Below, piece after piece: positions 28,373-37,947 of a stretch of DNA of 64,000 bases. Below the pieces are notes generated by a model that saw nothing but the letters and a program-made list of their open reading frames with translations, was not told the origin of the DNA and did not search any database. A program made the translations under genes and the position numbers. Each line of letters starts with the position of its first letter. The first letter of the stretch is position 1. The stretch is from Paenibacillus bouchesdurhonensis (GTDB taxonomy: Bacteria; Bacillota; Bacilli; Paenibacillales; Paenibacillaceae): assembly GCF_900155685.1 (NCBI RefSeq), contig NZ_LT732548.1:3344887-3408886 (forward strand), read 5' to 3'.

Positions 28373-29824
28373 TCAGTACGCTCTCGCAAAAATAACTGTG
28401 TGCTGTGCTTCTTCTCCGCATACGAGACATGTCGACTTCGACGTTGCCGGTTCAAAAGGTATGTTCCGGCTCGTTGCACCTGTCTCATCTTTGACATGTT
28501 TCTCGCAAGCTTCCGAACCGCACCAGCCTGCCAATGTGAAGCCGCGCTTCTCCTCGATGCTCGCTTTCATCTCATCGAGCGTATCCACGCTATAGAAATG
28601 CTCTTCGCGGAAAGCTTTGGCTCGCTCATACATTTCATTATGAACCTGCTCCAGCATCGCCTGAACCTCTTCCACAAGATTGTCCTGCTGCACTACCTTC
28701 TTCTCGCCGGAAATCCGGGAGACAAGCACACAGACGCCATTATCCATATCACGAGGGCCAATCTCCAGTCGAACCGGCACGCCGCGCATTTCATACTCAT
28801 TGAATTTCCAACCTGGACGCACGTCAGCCCGGTCATCCATTCCGACGCGAATACCCGCCTTCTTCAATTGAGCGAATAGCTCATCTGCTCGGCCTATGAC
28901 CGCATCCCGTGTCTTCGGCGGGCCGATCGGAATGATCATGACTTGCTTCGGTGCCACCTTCGGCGGCAAAGCAAGTCCGCGGTCATCTCCATGAACCATT
29001 ATGAGAGAACCAATCAGACGTGTGCTGACTCCCCATGAAGTCGTATGAACGTATTCCTGCACGTTGTCGCGGTTCAAATATTGAATATTGAAGGCAACGG
29101 CAAAATTCGTTCCAAGATAGTGGGATGTACCTGCTTGAACGGCCCGGCCATCCTTCATCATCGCTTCAATCGAATACGTATCCACTGCTCCGGCAAATTT
29201 TTCCGAAGGTGTCTTCTGGCCCACAATCACCGGAATAGCCAAGTAATTTTCAACGAAGTCACGGTAAATTTCTAGCATTTGCATCGTTTCTTCACGTGCT
29301 TCCTGCTCATTCTCATGAGCCGTATGACCTTCCTGCCACAGGAACTCGCTCGTCCGCAAGAACGGCAACGTCCGCTTCTCCCAACGAACGACGTTGGCCC
29401 ATTGGTTAATGAGAACTGGCAAGTCCCGATAGGACTGAATCCACTTTTCGTACATATGGCCGATCATCGTCTCCGAGGTTGGACGAATGGCCAGACGCTC
29501 CTCTAATTTCTCGCCCGCAGCCTCTGTCACCCACGGAAGCTCAGGATTAAAGCCTTCCACATGCTCCTTTTCCTTCTGAAAGAAGCTTTCTGGGATGAAG
29601 AGTGGAAAGTAAGCATTGCGATGGCCCGTCTCTTTGAAACGGCGATCCAACTCTTCCTGGATGTGCTCCCAAATTTCGTAACCGTCCGGTTTAAATACGA
29701 TACAACCGCGCACTGGCGAATAATCCATCAGATCTGCTTTTTTGATGACATCGATATACCAGCGTGAGAAATCCTCACTTTGCGGGGTAATTTCAGTTAC
29801 GAATTGTTTCTCCTCATTAGCCAT
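28373..29824 (-). CDS. proS: Prolyl-tRNA synthetase, archaeal/eukaryotic-type short form
   Basis: Charges tRNA(Pro). 483 residues against about 565 for the bacterial type; there is no editing insertion between motifs 2 and 3. Class II motif 2 is at WEKRTLPFLRTSEFLWQEG and motif 3 at the VRLEIGPRDMDNG region. The C terminus has the zinc-like domain typical of this type (WCGSEAC and CLVCGEEA). The ATG at 29824 gives the standard start MANEEKQ; a GTG ten codons earlier has no site. It occupies the rseP-polC slot that in B. subtilis holds the bacterial-type enzyme, suggesting displacement. Confidence 0.95.
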   Translation of the reverse strand: MANEEKQFVTEITPQSEDFSRWYIDVIKKADLMDYSPVRGCIVFKPDGYEIWEHIQEELDRRFKETGHRNAYFPLFIPESFFQKEKEHVEGFNPELPWVTEAAGEKLEERLAIRPTSETMIGHMYEKWIQSYRDLPVLINQWANVVRWEKRTLPFLRTSEFLWQEGHTAHENEQEAREETMQMLEIYRDFVENYLAIPVIVGQKTPSEKFAGAVDTYSIEAMMKDGRAVQAGTSHYLGTNFAVAFNIQYLNRDNVQEYVHTTSWGVSTRLIGSLIMVHGDDRGLALPPKVAPKQVMIIPIGPPKTRDAVIGRADELFAQLKKAGIRVGMDDRADVRPGWKFNEYEMRGVPVRLEIGPRDMDNGVCVLVSRISGEKKVVQQDNLVEEVQAMLEQVHNEMYERAKAFREEHFYSVDTLDEMKASIEEKRGFTLAGWCGSEACEKHVKDETGATSRNIPFEPATSKSTCLVCGEEAQHTVIFARAY

Positions 29825-29858
29825 ATCCAACCTAGTCCTCCCATTAATAAACACAGTA

Positions 29859-31136
29859 TTATCCGTTAATCAATCGTAAAATGTCATTATAGGTTACAGC
29901 AATCATTAGCAGGAATAACATTGCGAAGCCGACAAAATGCACCATTCCCTCGCGGTTCGGATCAACTGGCTTGCCGCGAATCGCTTCAACAGCAAGGAAG
30001 ATAAGACGGCTTCCGTCAAGGGCCGGGATCGGCAGCAAATTGAAGATACCAAGATACAGGCTCAGTATCGCTGCCCAATAAGTCAGCTTCACGATTCCCT
30101 GCTTCGCAATTTGTCCGGTGACCTCAAAAGTACGTACCGGGCCTCCTAAATCATCCATCGAGAACTTCTGGATCAATTGCTGAAAGCCGATAAATATCAT
30201 TTTGGTCGTATTCACCATATCTTTGCCTGCTACCGTAAATGTCTCGCCAAACGACGCACTTCGCGTCTCAAAATAGGTCACAATCGTCGTGCCTACCTTG
30301 CCGCCTTCCTGGTTCTCCATCGTTCGTGGGGTGACTGTAATCGGAATGATATCGTCCCCGCGACGAACCGTCCAGTTCATCGGCACATCTTTGGAGGCAC
30401 CAATCGTCTCGATCAATTTCTCGGCATCCGTACCCACAGGCACTCCGTTAATCGTCTCGATGATGTCACCTCGCTGAAGTCCTGCCTCCGAAGCAGGCAT
30501 CTTCTCAATCACATCGCCGATTTCCAAATGTTCCGGCTCATCTAGAGGAATTCCCGCCATTTGCGTATGGAGGGCAAAAAGCACAAAAGCCAAAATAAAG
30601 TTCATCAAAGGGCCGGCAAAAATAGACAATGCACGTTGCCCTACCGTCTTGCTTGCGAATTGGCGGTCAAGCGGGGCGATTTGAGTCTCTTTACCCTTGG
30701 CTACCATCATCGCCCGCGGATGTACCTTGTAATTAACAATTTCTCCATCGACGTCCAGCACGATAGCCAGCCTGTCTTCCAAATCAACCTCTACAATTTC
30801 ACCGCGGATAACATTTTTCCGGTTATCCAAGCGATCGAGGTAAATTTTCCGTACTTCCTGTCCTTCCAAGCGAAGCGCGACGGTTTGTCCGACCTGAATT
30901 TGAATCAGCTCCGGATCCTCGCCGGCCATTCTCGCATACCCGCCAAAAGGCAGCAATCGAAGCGTAAACTGGGTTTCGTCTCTTCGATAAGAGAACAATT
31001 TCGGCCCGAAGCCTATCGCGAATTCACGTACCAATATACCAGCCCGTTTGGCAAAATAATAATGTCCCCACTCATGTACTGTAACGATGACAAAGAACAT
31101 GAGTATTGTCAAAAATATGATCCTCAGTAATTCCAA
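29859..31136 (-). CDS. rseP: Site-2 membrane zinc protease RseP/RasP
   Basis: Intramembrane M50 metalloprotease that cleaves anti-sigma factors and remnant signal peptides. 425 residues. HEWGH is near residue 21 in the first membrane segment, a PDZ domain occupies about 200-270, and the third zinc ligand motif NLLPIPALDGSR is near residue 370, followed by a C-terminal membrane segment. The start is TTG at 31136 behind AAAGGAGG. Between dxr and proS as in B. subtilis. Confidence 0.95.
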   Translation of the reverse strand: MELLRIIFLTILMFFVIVTVHEWGHYYFAKRAGILVREFAIGFGPKLFSYRRDETQFTLRLLPFGGYARMAGEDPELIQIQVGQTVALRLEGQEVRKIYLDRLDNRKNVIRGEIVEVDLEDRLAIVLDVDGEIVNYKVHPRAMMVAKGKETQIAPLDRQFASKTVGQRALSIFAGPLMNFILAFVLFALHTQMAGIPLDEPEHLEIGDVIEKMPASEAGLQRGDIIETINGVPVGTDAEKLIETIGASKDVPMNWTVRRGDDIIPITVTPRTMENQEGGKVGTTIVTYFETRSASFGETFTVAGKDMVNTTKMIFIGFQQLIQKFSMDDLGGPVRTFEVTGQIAKQGIVKLTYWAAILSLYLGIFNLLPIPALDGSRLIFLAVEAIRGKPVDPNREGMVHFVGFAMLFLLMIAVTYNDILRLING

Positions 31137-31254
31137 TCGAAAGCATCCTCCTTTTGGCCACAGATCGTCCAGTTCATTTAGATTATCATTATTCTCCGAT
31201 CAGGCACAAGAGAATACCAATATGGAAACTTTTTTTACACAGTGATCGGGGTAA

Positions 31255-32394
31255 TCACAATGATGCGGCCATCTCTCTAGCCCACCGATCCGCAGCTTGA
31301 ATCGTTTCTAGATCGGCTTGTTGTTGAGGTATATGCTCGGAGAGTACGGTTTCAATAATCGTTTCAATCTGCAGAAATGGAATTTCTCTCTTCATAAAAC
31401 GGGCGACCGCCATTTCATTGGCTGCATTAAACACCGTCGTCGCCGTCCCTCCTATTTTACCACATTCAAAGGCAAGTCTTAAACAAGGGAATCGTTCGTA
31501 ATCCATCTCTTGAAAATGAAGCTTACCCACCTCTGAAAGCGATAATCGCTTGGATGCGGATAAGAATCTTGCCGGGTAAGTCATGGCATATTGAATCGGA
31601 ATGCGCATATCCGGTGTGCCGAGTTGGGCAATCACGCTTCCGTCACGATATTCAACGAAAGAGTGGATAATACTCTCCGGATGCAGAAGGACATTTATTC
31701 TGTCATAAGGAAGACCGAAGAGCCAATGCGCCTCAATAACTTCCAATCCTTTGTTGACCATCGTGGCCGAATCGACCGTAAGCTTGGCCCCCATCGACCA
31801 GTTCGGATGCTTGAGCGCGTCCTCCAGCGTTACATCCTTAAGCTGCTCCCGCGTTAAATGGCGGAAAGAACCGCCTGAAGCCGTTAAGGTGATTTGCTCG
31901 ACATCATCCATACTCTCCCCGTTTAGGCATTGAAAGATCGCAGAGTGCTCACTATCTACGGGAAGCAATGCAACGCCTTTCTGCTTAGCCAGCTCTGTAA
32001 CGATATGCCCTGCCGTCACAAGCGTCTCCTTGTTGGCGAGTCCGATCGTTTTTCCTTCAGATATTGCGGCTAATGTCGGCGGCAATCCTGCACTGCCTAC
32101 AATCGCGCTCAACACAAAATCTGCATCGGTGCCTGCCGCCACTTCTACTAAGCCTTGCTCGCCGTAGAACAGCTCAACTCCGGCCGGGAGCAAAGGAGCT
32201 ACTTGTTCCGCGAGCTGCTTATTTCCAATCGAAGCCTTCTTCGGGCGAAATGCGTTGACCTGCTGAATAAATAGATCGATATTCGTTCCGGCAGCTAAAC
32301 CCTCCACAACAAATTGATCAGGATGTTGTCTAACGACGTCTAGAGTTTGCGTTCCAATCGAACCTGTGGAGCCAATGACAGCTATTTTTCTCAT
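31255..32394 (-). CDS. dxr: 1-deoxy-D-xylulose 5-phosphate reductoisomerase
   Basis: Second step of the MEP isoprenoid pathway; supplies precursors for UppS. 379 residues. The NADPH motif AVIGSTGSIGTQTLDV is at the N terminus, the metal-binding PVDSEHSAIFQ near residue 148, and ASGGSFR near 180. The ATG at 32394 follows GTGAGGT; a GTG four codons upstream is less likely. Confidence 0.96.
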   Translation of the reverse strand: MRKIAVIGSTGSIGTQTLDVVRQHPDQFVVEGLAAGTNIDLFIQQVNAFRPKKASIGNKQLAEQVAPLLPAGVELFYGEQGLVEVAAGTDADFVLSAIVGSAGLPPTLAAISEGKTIGLANKETLVTAGHIVTELAKQKGVALLPVDSEHSAIFQCLNGESMDDVEQITLTASGGSFRHLTREQLKDVTLEDALKHPNWSMGAKLTVDSATMVNKGLEVIEAHWLFGLPYDRINVLLHPESIIHSFVEYRDGSVIAQLGTPDMRIPIQYAMTYPARFLSASKRLSLSEVGKLHFQEMDYERFPCLRLAFECGKIGGTATTVFNAANEMAVARFMKREIPFLQIETIIETVLSEHIPQQQADLETIQAADRWAREMAASL

Positions 32395-32461
32395 AACATA
32401 CCTCACATGAATTAGATGACTATTCTGACGGCGGTCTATGAAGCGTTCAACGATTGAATTT

Positions 32462-33265
32462 TCAATAGTAAGGAAGCAGCATTAAAATATGTACAAACGG
32501 AAACACCACAACCCAACTATCACAGCGATCAAGAATGCCTCCATGGCCCGGCAGCAGCTTACCTGAATCTTTAATTCCGTAAACGCGTTTATAGGCGGAT
32601 TGAATCAGATCGCCGAGCTGCCCCACTACAGCGGCTGATACTCCAAGCAAAAGAGCTCGTCCAATCGAAAGAAGCCCGCCAGAAAATAGGGAGAACAATA
32701 CTGCTGCGACAATGGCAAGTGCAATGCCACCGATCGCCCCTTCCACGGTTTTGTTCGGGCTGATTGCAGGCCACAGCTTATTTTTCCCAAACCTTCTTCC
32801 GGTGAAATAAGCCCCCGCGTCACTGCTCCAGATCGCAGCCAGCATGAGGAACGTCCAGAATACGCCTTGTCCGTCCGGTGTTATCCGCGTAATGGCAATG
32901 GCTGAAAATCCGATACCAATATATGCAGTGCCGAGAAATAATATTGCAGCCTGGCTAATCGGAAATTCGTTTTTGCTAAATACCGTAACCGCTAGAAACA
33001 GGAACATCATTAACCACAGGGCAGGCAATACCTCAAGCGGCATGTTCAGGCCCAGCAGACTCCAGGGAAAAGTCATATAGAGTATACATAAATAACCGAG
33101 AATTGCAGCGCCTCTGAAAGCCGGCAATTTGATCATTCGCACGAACTCATAATAACCAACCAAAGCCATTGCCATGATTAGCATTTGATATCCCAGCCCG
33201 CCGAGCAGGCACATGCCTAGAAAAAAAATGCCAGCAATCAGTCCTGTAATTAACCGTGTTTTCAA
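32462..33265 (-). CDS. cdsA: Phosphatidate cytidylyltransferase
   Basis: Makes CDP-diacylglycerol for phospholipid synthesis in the membrane. 267 residues with about seven or eight membrane segments. The C-terminal family signature is clear: SAYKRVYGIKDSGKLLPGHGGILDR in two parts, with its Lys-Asp and His-Gly-Gly elements. The residue after DR is Cys rather than the more common hydrophobic one. Lies between uppS and dxr. Confidence 0.95.
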   Translation of the reverse strand: MKTRLITGLIAGIFFLGMCLLGGLGYQMLIMAMALVGYYEFVRMIKLPAFRGAAILGYLCILYMTFPWSLLGLNMPLEVLPALWLMMFLFLAVTVFSKNEFPISQAAILFLGTAYIGIGFSAIAITRITPDGQGVFWTFLMLAAIWSSDAGAYFTGRRFGKNKLWPAISPNKTVEGAIGGIALAIVAAVLFSLFSGGLLSIGRALLLGVSAAVVGQLGDLIQSAYKRVYGIKDSGKLLPGHGGILDRCDSWVVVFPFVHILMLLPYY

Positions 33266-33286
33266 CCTTCTACACCTTCTATCCTG

Positions 33287-34054
33287 CTATGATAATCCAC
33301 CATAGCGACGCGTACGCCGCTGATATTCGGCGACCGCTTCTACTAACTGCTCGCGGCCGAACTCAGGCCAATATAAGTCCGTAAACCATAATTCACTATA
33401 AGCCACCTGCCAGAGCATAAAGTTGCTAAGCCGAAGCTCGCCACCTGTGCGAATAAGCAAGTCAGGATCGCTCATACCATGAGACAGCAAGTTAGAATCG
33501 ACCATTTCTTCCGTAATGTCATCCGGGGACAATTGCCCCTCCCGAACCTTACGTGCAATCACCTTCATACTCTCCGTCATTTCGCGACGGCTACCATAAT
33601 TCAAAGCAAAATTCAATATAAGGCCGGTATTATCCTTCGTTCGAGAGATCGCTTCCTCCATGGCTTCAATCGTATGCCTGGGGAGATTATCCGTATGCCC
33701 CATCATCCGAACCTGAACGTTCTTCTCAATTAGCTCTTCCAGTTCGAGCGCCAGAAATTCTTGCGGCAGCGACATCAGGAAATCCACCTCATCCTTTGGC
33801 CGCTTCCAATTTTCTGTGGAGAACGCATATAAGGTCAAAATTCGAATGCCGAGTTCATCTGCAGCAATTGTAGCTCGTTTCACGGCCTTCATTCCTTTGC
33901 GATGCCCAACCACTCGCGGCAGACCTATTCTGCGAGCCCAACGCCCATTCCCGTCCATAATAATGGCAACATGTTCTGGAATGTTGTCGCTTGGCAACAC
34001 TTTTGCAGAACGATTCCCCTTATTTTTCCACCAGGATTGAAATAACTTGATCAT
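33287..34054 (-). CDS. uppS: Undecaprenyl diphosphate synthase
   Basis: Cis-prenyltransferase that makes the C55 lipid carrier for peptidoglycan. 255 residues. The catalytic MDGNGRWA is near residue 33, and AFSTENWKRP and the C-terminal DLLIRTGGE...SNFMLWQ motifs are present. The ATG at 34054 follows GGAGGAAGAGGA; an upstream in-frame ATG at 34096 overlaps the frr terminator and is rejected. Confidence 0.97.
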   Translation of the reverse strand: MIKLFQSWWKNKGNRSAKVLPSDNIPEHVAIIMDGNGRWARRIGLPRVVGHRKGMKAVKRATIAADELGIRILTLYAFSTENWKRPKDEVDFLMSLPQEFLALELEELIEKNVQVRMMGHTDNLPRHTIEAMEEAISRTKDNTGLILNFALNYGSRREMTESMKVIARKVREGQLSPDDITEEMVDSNLLSHGMSDPDLLIRTGGELRLSNFMLWQVAYSELWFTDLYWPEFGREQLVEAVAEYQRRTRRYGGLS

Positions 34055-34078
34055 TCCTCTTCCTCCAGCCGGTGACGA

Positions 34079-34126
34079 AAAAGAGACAAACCCCACCGTA
34101 AAAGGAGGGGCCGCTTTTCGTCTCTT
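34079..34126 (-). terminator. Terminator between frr and uppS
   Basis: Minus strand: AAGAGAC pairs with GTCTCTT, enclosing a CCCC/GGGG inner stem, followed by TTTTTC. No promoter is obvious before uppS, so read-through probably feeds the downstream genes. Confidence 0.8.
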
Positions 34127-34679
34127 AAACTTCCATAATCTCTTTTTCTTTTACAGCGAGTACTTTATCGACTTCCGCGATAAATTTATCCGTGGACTTC
34201 TGGATATCATCCTGATGGCGGCGAGACTCGTCCTCCGAGATCTCCGTTTTCTCAAGTTTCTTGATATCGTCATTGGCATCACGACGGATGTTACGGATGG
34301 CAACTTTCGCTTCTTCACCGAATTTCTTCGTCATCTTGACCAGATCAACGCGGCGTTCTTCCGTTAGCGGTGGAATCGACAAACGGATCATTGAGCCGTC
34401 GTTAGCTGGCGTGAGCCCCAGATCGGACTTTTGGATCGCACGCTCAATTTCAGCCAGGGATGATTTGTCCCAAGGCTGGATCATCAGCGTACGGGAATCT
34501 GGCGTGTTAATGTTCGCCAACTGGTTAATCGGCGTCGGCGTCCCGTAATAATCCACTTGAATACGATCCAGCAGCGAAGGAGCCGCTCTTCCGGCACGCA
34601 GTGTTGCCAAATCTCTTTTTAATGACTGAATCGCCTTATCCATACGTTCTTCAGCGTTACTCTTAATCGATTGTGGCAT
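34125..34679 (-). CDS. frr: Ribosome recycling factor
   Basis: Splits post-termination ribosomes with EF-G. 184 residues, the standard length. The conserved [14 protein letters not shown] and the C-terminal half with [15 protein letters not shown] are typical. The ATG overlaps the pyrH stop by one base (TAATG), implying coupling. Confidence 0.97.
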   Translation of the reverse strand: MPQSIKSNAEERMDKAIQSLKRDLATLRAGRAAPSLLDRIQVDYYGTPTPINQLANINTPDSRTLMIQPWDKSSLAEIERAIQKSDLGLTPANDGSMIRLSIPPLTEERRVDLVKMTKKFGEEAKVAIRNIRRDANDDIKKLEKTEISEDESRRHQDDIQKSTDKFIAEVDKVLAVKEKEIMEV

Positions 34680-35407
34680 TAATCTACACTTCCTTTCACG
34701 GTCGTTCCGATTTTCTCACCGAGGACTACTCGTTTAATATTATCTTGTTCCGTAATTGCAAACACGATAAGCGGAATGTCATTGTCCATGCATAGCGATG
34801 ATGCTGTGGAATCCATAACGCCCAGATTTTTACTGAGCACTTCCATATAGGTAAGTATTTCATATTTCTCCGCTGTCGGATCCACAAACGGGTCTGCAGA
34901 GTATACGCCATCCACTTTATTCTTTGCCATTAAAATCACTTCAGCTTCGATTTCAGCGGCACGCAGTGCTGCAGTCGTATCCGTTGAGAAGAACGGGTTG
35001 CCTGTTCCAGCAGCGAAAATAACGACACGCCCTTTCTCCAAGTGCCGAATCGCACGGCGCCGTATGTATGGCTCGGCGATTTGCTGCATAGCAATCGAAG
35101 TCTGTACGCGTGTAGGCACATCGATTTGTTCCAGCGCATCCTGCAAAGCGAGCGAATTCATGACGGTGGCCAGCATCCCCATATAGTCCGCCGTAGCACG
35201 GTCAATGCCCTTTGCACTGCCCGCAATACCGCGCCATATGTTGCCGCCGCCGCAAACGATAGCGACCTGCACACCCAGCTCAACGACCTCTTTCACCTGC
35301 TCAGCAATCGACGAGATGGTCCCCGCATCGATTCCATACCCATTTTGACCAGCTAGCGACTCCCCACTTACCTTCAACACAACACGTTTAAAAACTGGCT
35401 GCTCCAA
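34679..35407 (-). CDS. pyrH: UMP kinase
   Basis: Phosphorylates UMP to UDP. 242 residues. Features are the N-terminal [10 protein letters not shown], the glycine loop [10 protein letters not shown], and [13 protein letters not shown] near residue 140. I chose TTG at 35407, seven bases after GGAGGG, giving MEQPVFKR; a GTG five codons earlier is itself part of the ribosome-binding site. Preceded by a large leader hairpin. Confidence 0.96.
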   Translation of the reverse strand: MEQPVFKRVVLKVSGESLAGQNGYGIDAGTISSIAEQVKEVVELGVQVAIVCGGGNIWRGIAGSAKGIDRATADYMGMLATVMNSLALQDALEQIDVPTRVQTSIAMQQIAEPYIRRRAIRHLEKGRVVIFAAGTGNPFFSTDTTAALRAAEIEAEVILMAKNKVDGVYSADPFVDPTAEKYEILTYMEVLSKNLGVMDSTASSLCMDNDIPLIVFAITEQDNIKRVVLGEKIGTTVKGSVD

Positions 35408-35446
35408 TTGTATACCCTCCACTTTAGATGAACCCTCTTAGAGGTT

Positions 35447-35488
35447 GCCGGGGAATAGCGGCTGACAATAGGCCGCCGTGTTCCCCGT
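35447..35488 (-). promoter_or_regulatory. Leader hairpin upstream of pyrH
   Basis: Minus strand: CGGGGAA...CGGC and GCCG...TTCCCCG pair into a long stem with internal mismatches and no following U run. It may stabilise the processed mRNA or regulate pyrH; no known riboswitch class recognised. Confidence 0.45.
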
Positions 35489-35514
35489 GCTCACACAATT
35501 AAGGGCGTATGGTT

Positions 35515-35540
35515 AAAAAAGAAGGAACACGCCGTGTTCC
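35515..35540 (-). terminator. Intrinsic terminator of tsf
   Basis: Minus strand: GGAACACG-G-CGTGTTCC, an almost loop-less palindrome, followed by TTCTTTTTT, shortly after the tsf stop. Confidence 0.85.
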
Positions 35541-35572
35541 ATCTCTCTATAACATTTAATTTAATGATACTC

Positions 35573-36223
35573 TTATTGATTTACTTGGGACATTACTTCT
35601 TCTACGAAGTTATCCACTTTTTTCTCCAAACCTTCACCCAGCTCGTAACGAACGAAACGACGAATCGAGATGTTTTCTCCGATAGTAGCGATTTTCTCGT
35701 TAAGCAGCGTAGCAATTGTTTTGTCTGGGTCTTTAACAAAGGACTGCTCCATCAAGCAATACTCTTCGTAGTATTTAGAAATACGTCCTTCAACCATTTT
35801 CTCAACGATTTTCTCAGGTTTGCCTTCGTTGAGCGCTTGAGCTTTCAGGATTTCCTTCTCTTTTTCAATTTCCTCTGCTGGAACCTCTTCGCGACGAACA
35901 TAACGAGGGCTTGACGCAGCAATGTGGATTGCAATGTCACGAACGAATTCTTTAAATTGATCCGTCAAAGCGACGAAGTCAGTCTCACAGTTCACTTCAA
36001 CGAGAACGCCAATCCGGCCGCCAGCGTGGATGTAAGATTCTACAACACCTTCAGTAGCAATACGTCCAGCTTTCTTTGCAGATGCAGCCAAACCCTTCTC
36101 ACGAAGAAATTCAATCGCTTTCTCAATATCACCGTTCACTTCTTCAAGCGCTTTTTTGCAATCGAGCATACCTGCACCCGTTTTTTCGCGTAGTTCTTTT
36201 ACCGCTTTTGCATCAACTGCCAT
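35573..36223 (-). CDS. tsf: Elongation factor Ts (short form)
   Basis: Nucleotide exchange factor of EF-Tu. 216 residues, about 75 fewer than in B. subtilis. The N-terminal UBA-like domain ([19 protein letters not shown]) and the core motif [11 protein letters not shown] are intact; the C-terminal part is reduced, as in other short EF-Ts proteins such as that of Thermus. The ATG follows GGAGGG. Shortness is a family variant, not a truncation by frameshift. Confidence 0.96.
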   Translation of the reverse strand: MAVDAKAVKELREKTGAGMLDCKKALEEVNGDIEKAIEFLREKGLAASAKKAGRIATEGVVESYIHAGGRIGVLVEVNCETDFVALTDQFKEFVRDIAIHIAASSPRYVRREEVPAEEIEKEKEILKAQALNEGKPEKIVEKMVEGRISKYYEEYCLMEQSFVKDPDKTIATLLNEKIATIGENISIRRFVRYELGEGLEKKVDNFVEEVMSQVNQ

Positions 36224-36285
36224 TTTAATTTCCCTCCATATCGTATTAGGACGTAATCTGTGAAATTAACCAGAGATTTATCCTT

Positions 36286-36332
36286 TAAAAAAAGGGCAGT
36301 GAGAGGTTTGACACCTACCAACCACCCTTTTC
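36286..36332 (-). terminator. Possible attenuator between rpsB and tsf
   Basis: Minus strand: AAAAGGG pairs with CCCTTTT around an inner AGGT/ACCT stem, followed by a TTTTTT run. The middle of the stem is poorly paired. Confidence 0.5.
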
Positions 36333-36365
36333 ATTTAATTCATCACTTATAATGGAAGCTCAGCA

Positions 36366-37064
36366 TTAAGCTGTTGTTTGCTCCCCTTGGTTAGCTTCGA
36401 TTACGGCGTCTGCCATTTTGCCAGTCAACAATTTAACCGCGCGAATCGCGTCATCGTTACCTGGAATGACATAGTCGATTTCATCCGGATCACAGTTAGT
36501 ATCTACGATACCAACGATTGGGATACCCAATTTGCGAGCTTCTGCTACAGCGATGCGCTCTTTACGAGGATCGATGATGAACAATGCGCTCGGCAGACCC
36601 TTCATGTTCTTGATTCCGCCCAGGAATTTCTCCAGACGATCTTTCTCCTTGCGAAGAAGGATAACTTCTTTCTTCGGAAGCACTTCGAAAGTGCCGTCCT
36701 CTTCCCAGTTCTCCAATTGTTTCAAACGGTCGATCCGCTTTTGAATCGTCGAGAAGTTGGTCAGAGTTCCGCCAAGCCAGCGTTGGTTAATGTAGAATTG
36801 ACCAGCGCGCTCAGCCTCTTCTTTCACGGAATCTTGAGCTTGTTTCTTAGTACCAACGAAAAGAATAGTACCGTTATCTTCGGCAATGCTCTTTACAAAG
36901 TTGTAAGCTTCTTCAACTTTCTTGACCGTTTTTTGCAGGTCGATAATGTAAATCCCGTTTCTCTCTGTGAAGATATAACGATCCATTTTCGGGTTCCAGC
37001 GACGTGTCTGGTGTCCGAAGTGTACGCCTGCTTCAAGCAGTTGCTTCATGGAAATGACTGCCAT
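36366..37064 (-). CDS. rpsB: 30S ribosomal protein S2
   Basis: S2 of the small ribosomal subunit. 232 residues. The family signatures [20 protein letters not shown] and the later [12 protein letters not shown] region ([19 protein letters not shown]) are present. The ATG at 37064 follows AGGAGG; a GTG two codons upstream is in frame but less well placed. First of the rpsB-tsf-pyrH-frr group. About 220 bases upstream hold its leader and the fla/che terminator; I see no convincing promoter there. Confidence 0.97.
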   Translation of the reverse strand: MAVISMKQLLEAGVHFGHQTRRWNPKMDRYIFTERNGIYIIDLQKTVKKVEEAYNFVKSIAEDNGTILFVGTKKQAQDSVKEEAERAGQFYINQRWLGGTLTNFSTIQKRIDRLKQLENWEEDGTFEVLPKKEVILLRKEKDRLEKFLGGIKNMKGLPSALFIIDPRKERIAVAEARKLGIPIVGIVDTNCDPDEIDYVIPGNDDAIRAVKLLTGKMADAVIEANQGEQTTA

Positions 37065-37264
37065 CTCCACGCACCTCCTAAGTTTTGGTTTTGTTTGATG
37101 CTTCCTCCGCGGGTTTCATCCCTCACCAAGACTTCTCATCCTCATGAAAAGCACCCTTGGTAAAATCAACCCCCGTGCGTTATAACACCGTCAATTAATA
37201 TACCATAAGTGGCAAATGGATGCAACCAAAGTTGACCCGTTTCGGGCGGAATGGGTACTTTCTA

Positions 37265-37302
37265 TAGAAATAAAAGAAACCATCTTATTTCCCAGATGGT
37301 TT
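37265..37302 (-). terminator. Terminator of the fla/che operon, overlapping a coding end
   Basis: Minus strand: AAACCATCT and AGATGGTTT form a perfect 9-bp stem with an 8-base loop, followed by CTTTTATTTC. The left arm is the last coding triplets (Lys-Pro-Ser) of the MltG-like gene and the stop codon lies at the hairpin loop. Confidence 0.8.
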
Positions 37303-37947
37303 AGCTGTAATTTTCGTAATAATCGAACTGTATTTTTCCCCGATTTGAAAAGAGTACGTTCCTGTTCTAATCTTTGTATTAATACCGCGCTTTGAAGCTT
37401 CCTTAATAAATGCTTCACTGCTCGAGATGATACCCGCCTGCTTCAGGCCGTCAGCTACTGCAGTTAAACTGTCGCCATAAGCGATTTTGTACTTTACCGT
37501 TACAGGCTCTGGCTTATTGACCAATGCAGCCTCGGCGCTTTCCGCAGTTTTGGGCGCTGTAGTATCCGGCTGCTTTGGAGCTGTCGGAGCGGCAGCTTCT
37601 GATTTGCTGATTGAAGGCTGATCAGAAGCTTTGTCGCCGTCCGATTGCGGCTCCTGCGGGACTGATGGCAATTCCGGAGCTTCAGGCTGCTCTGGCTGGG
37701 CCGGTTCCCCTGCTTCAGCCTCTTCCTCTGCCTTCTGCTCCATCTTAGCCTTCCACTCTTCTTCCGTGAAGAGCTGCTCATTTTCTCCGACAACTTTTAA
37801 ATTCAGTTTTTCGGCGGCCTGCTGAACCTGTTCTACCGTGACGGGTTTATTCTGTTGCCCTTGCCCGATATTCATAATTTGTAACAAAAACGCACCGATA
37901 ATGAGGCCTGCGCCGAGCCCTAACATGAAGTGGCGGTTTCTAAACAT
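37285..37947 (-). CDS. MltG/YceG-like N-terminal module, catalytic domain absent
   Basis: 220 residues: one N-terminal membrane segment, a Glu/Pro/Ala-rich middle (about 70-150), and a C-terminal 70-residue module (YKIAYGDSLTAVADGLKQAG...TGTYSF). The C-terminal module resembles the LysM-like subdomain of endolytic transglycosylase MltG. The catalytic part of MltG with its Glu is missing, so enzymatic activity is unlikely. It overlaps the SwrB-like gene by one base and is the last gene of the fla/che operon. It could bind peptidoglycan near the flagellum (inference). Confidence 0.7.
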   Translation of the reverse strand: MFRNRHFMLGLGAGLIIGAFLLQIMNIGQGQQNKPVTVEQVQQAAEKLNLKVVGENEQLFTEEEWKAKMEQKAEEEAEAGEPAQPEQPEAPELPSVPQEPQSDGDKASDQPSISKSEAAAPTAPKQPDTTAPKTAESAEAALVNKPEPVTVKYKIAYGDSLTAVADGLKQAGIISSSEAFIKEASKRGINTKIRTGTYSFQIGEKYSSIITKITAKPSGK

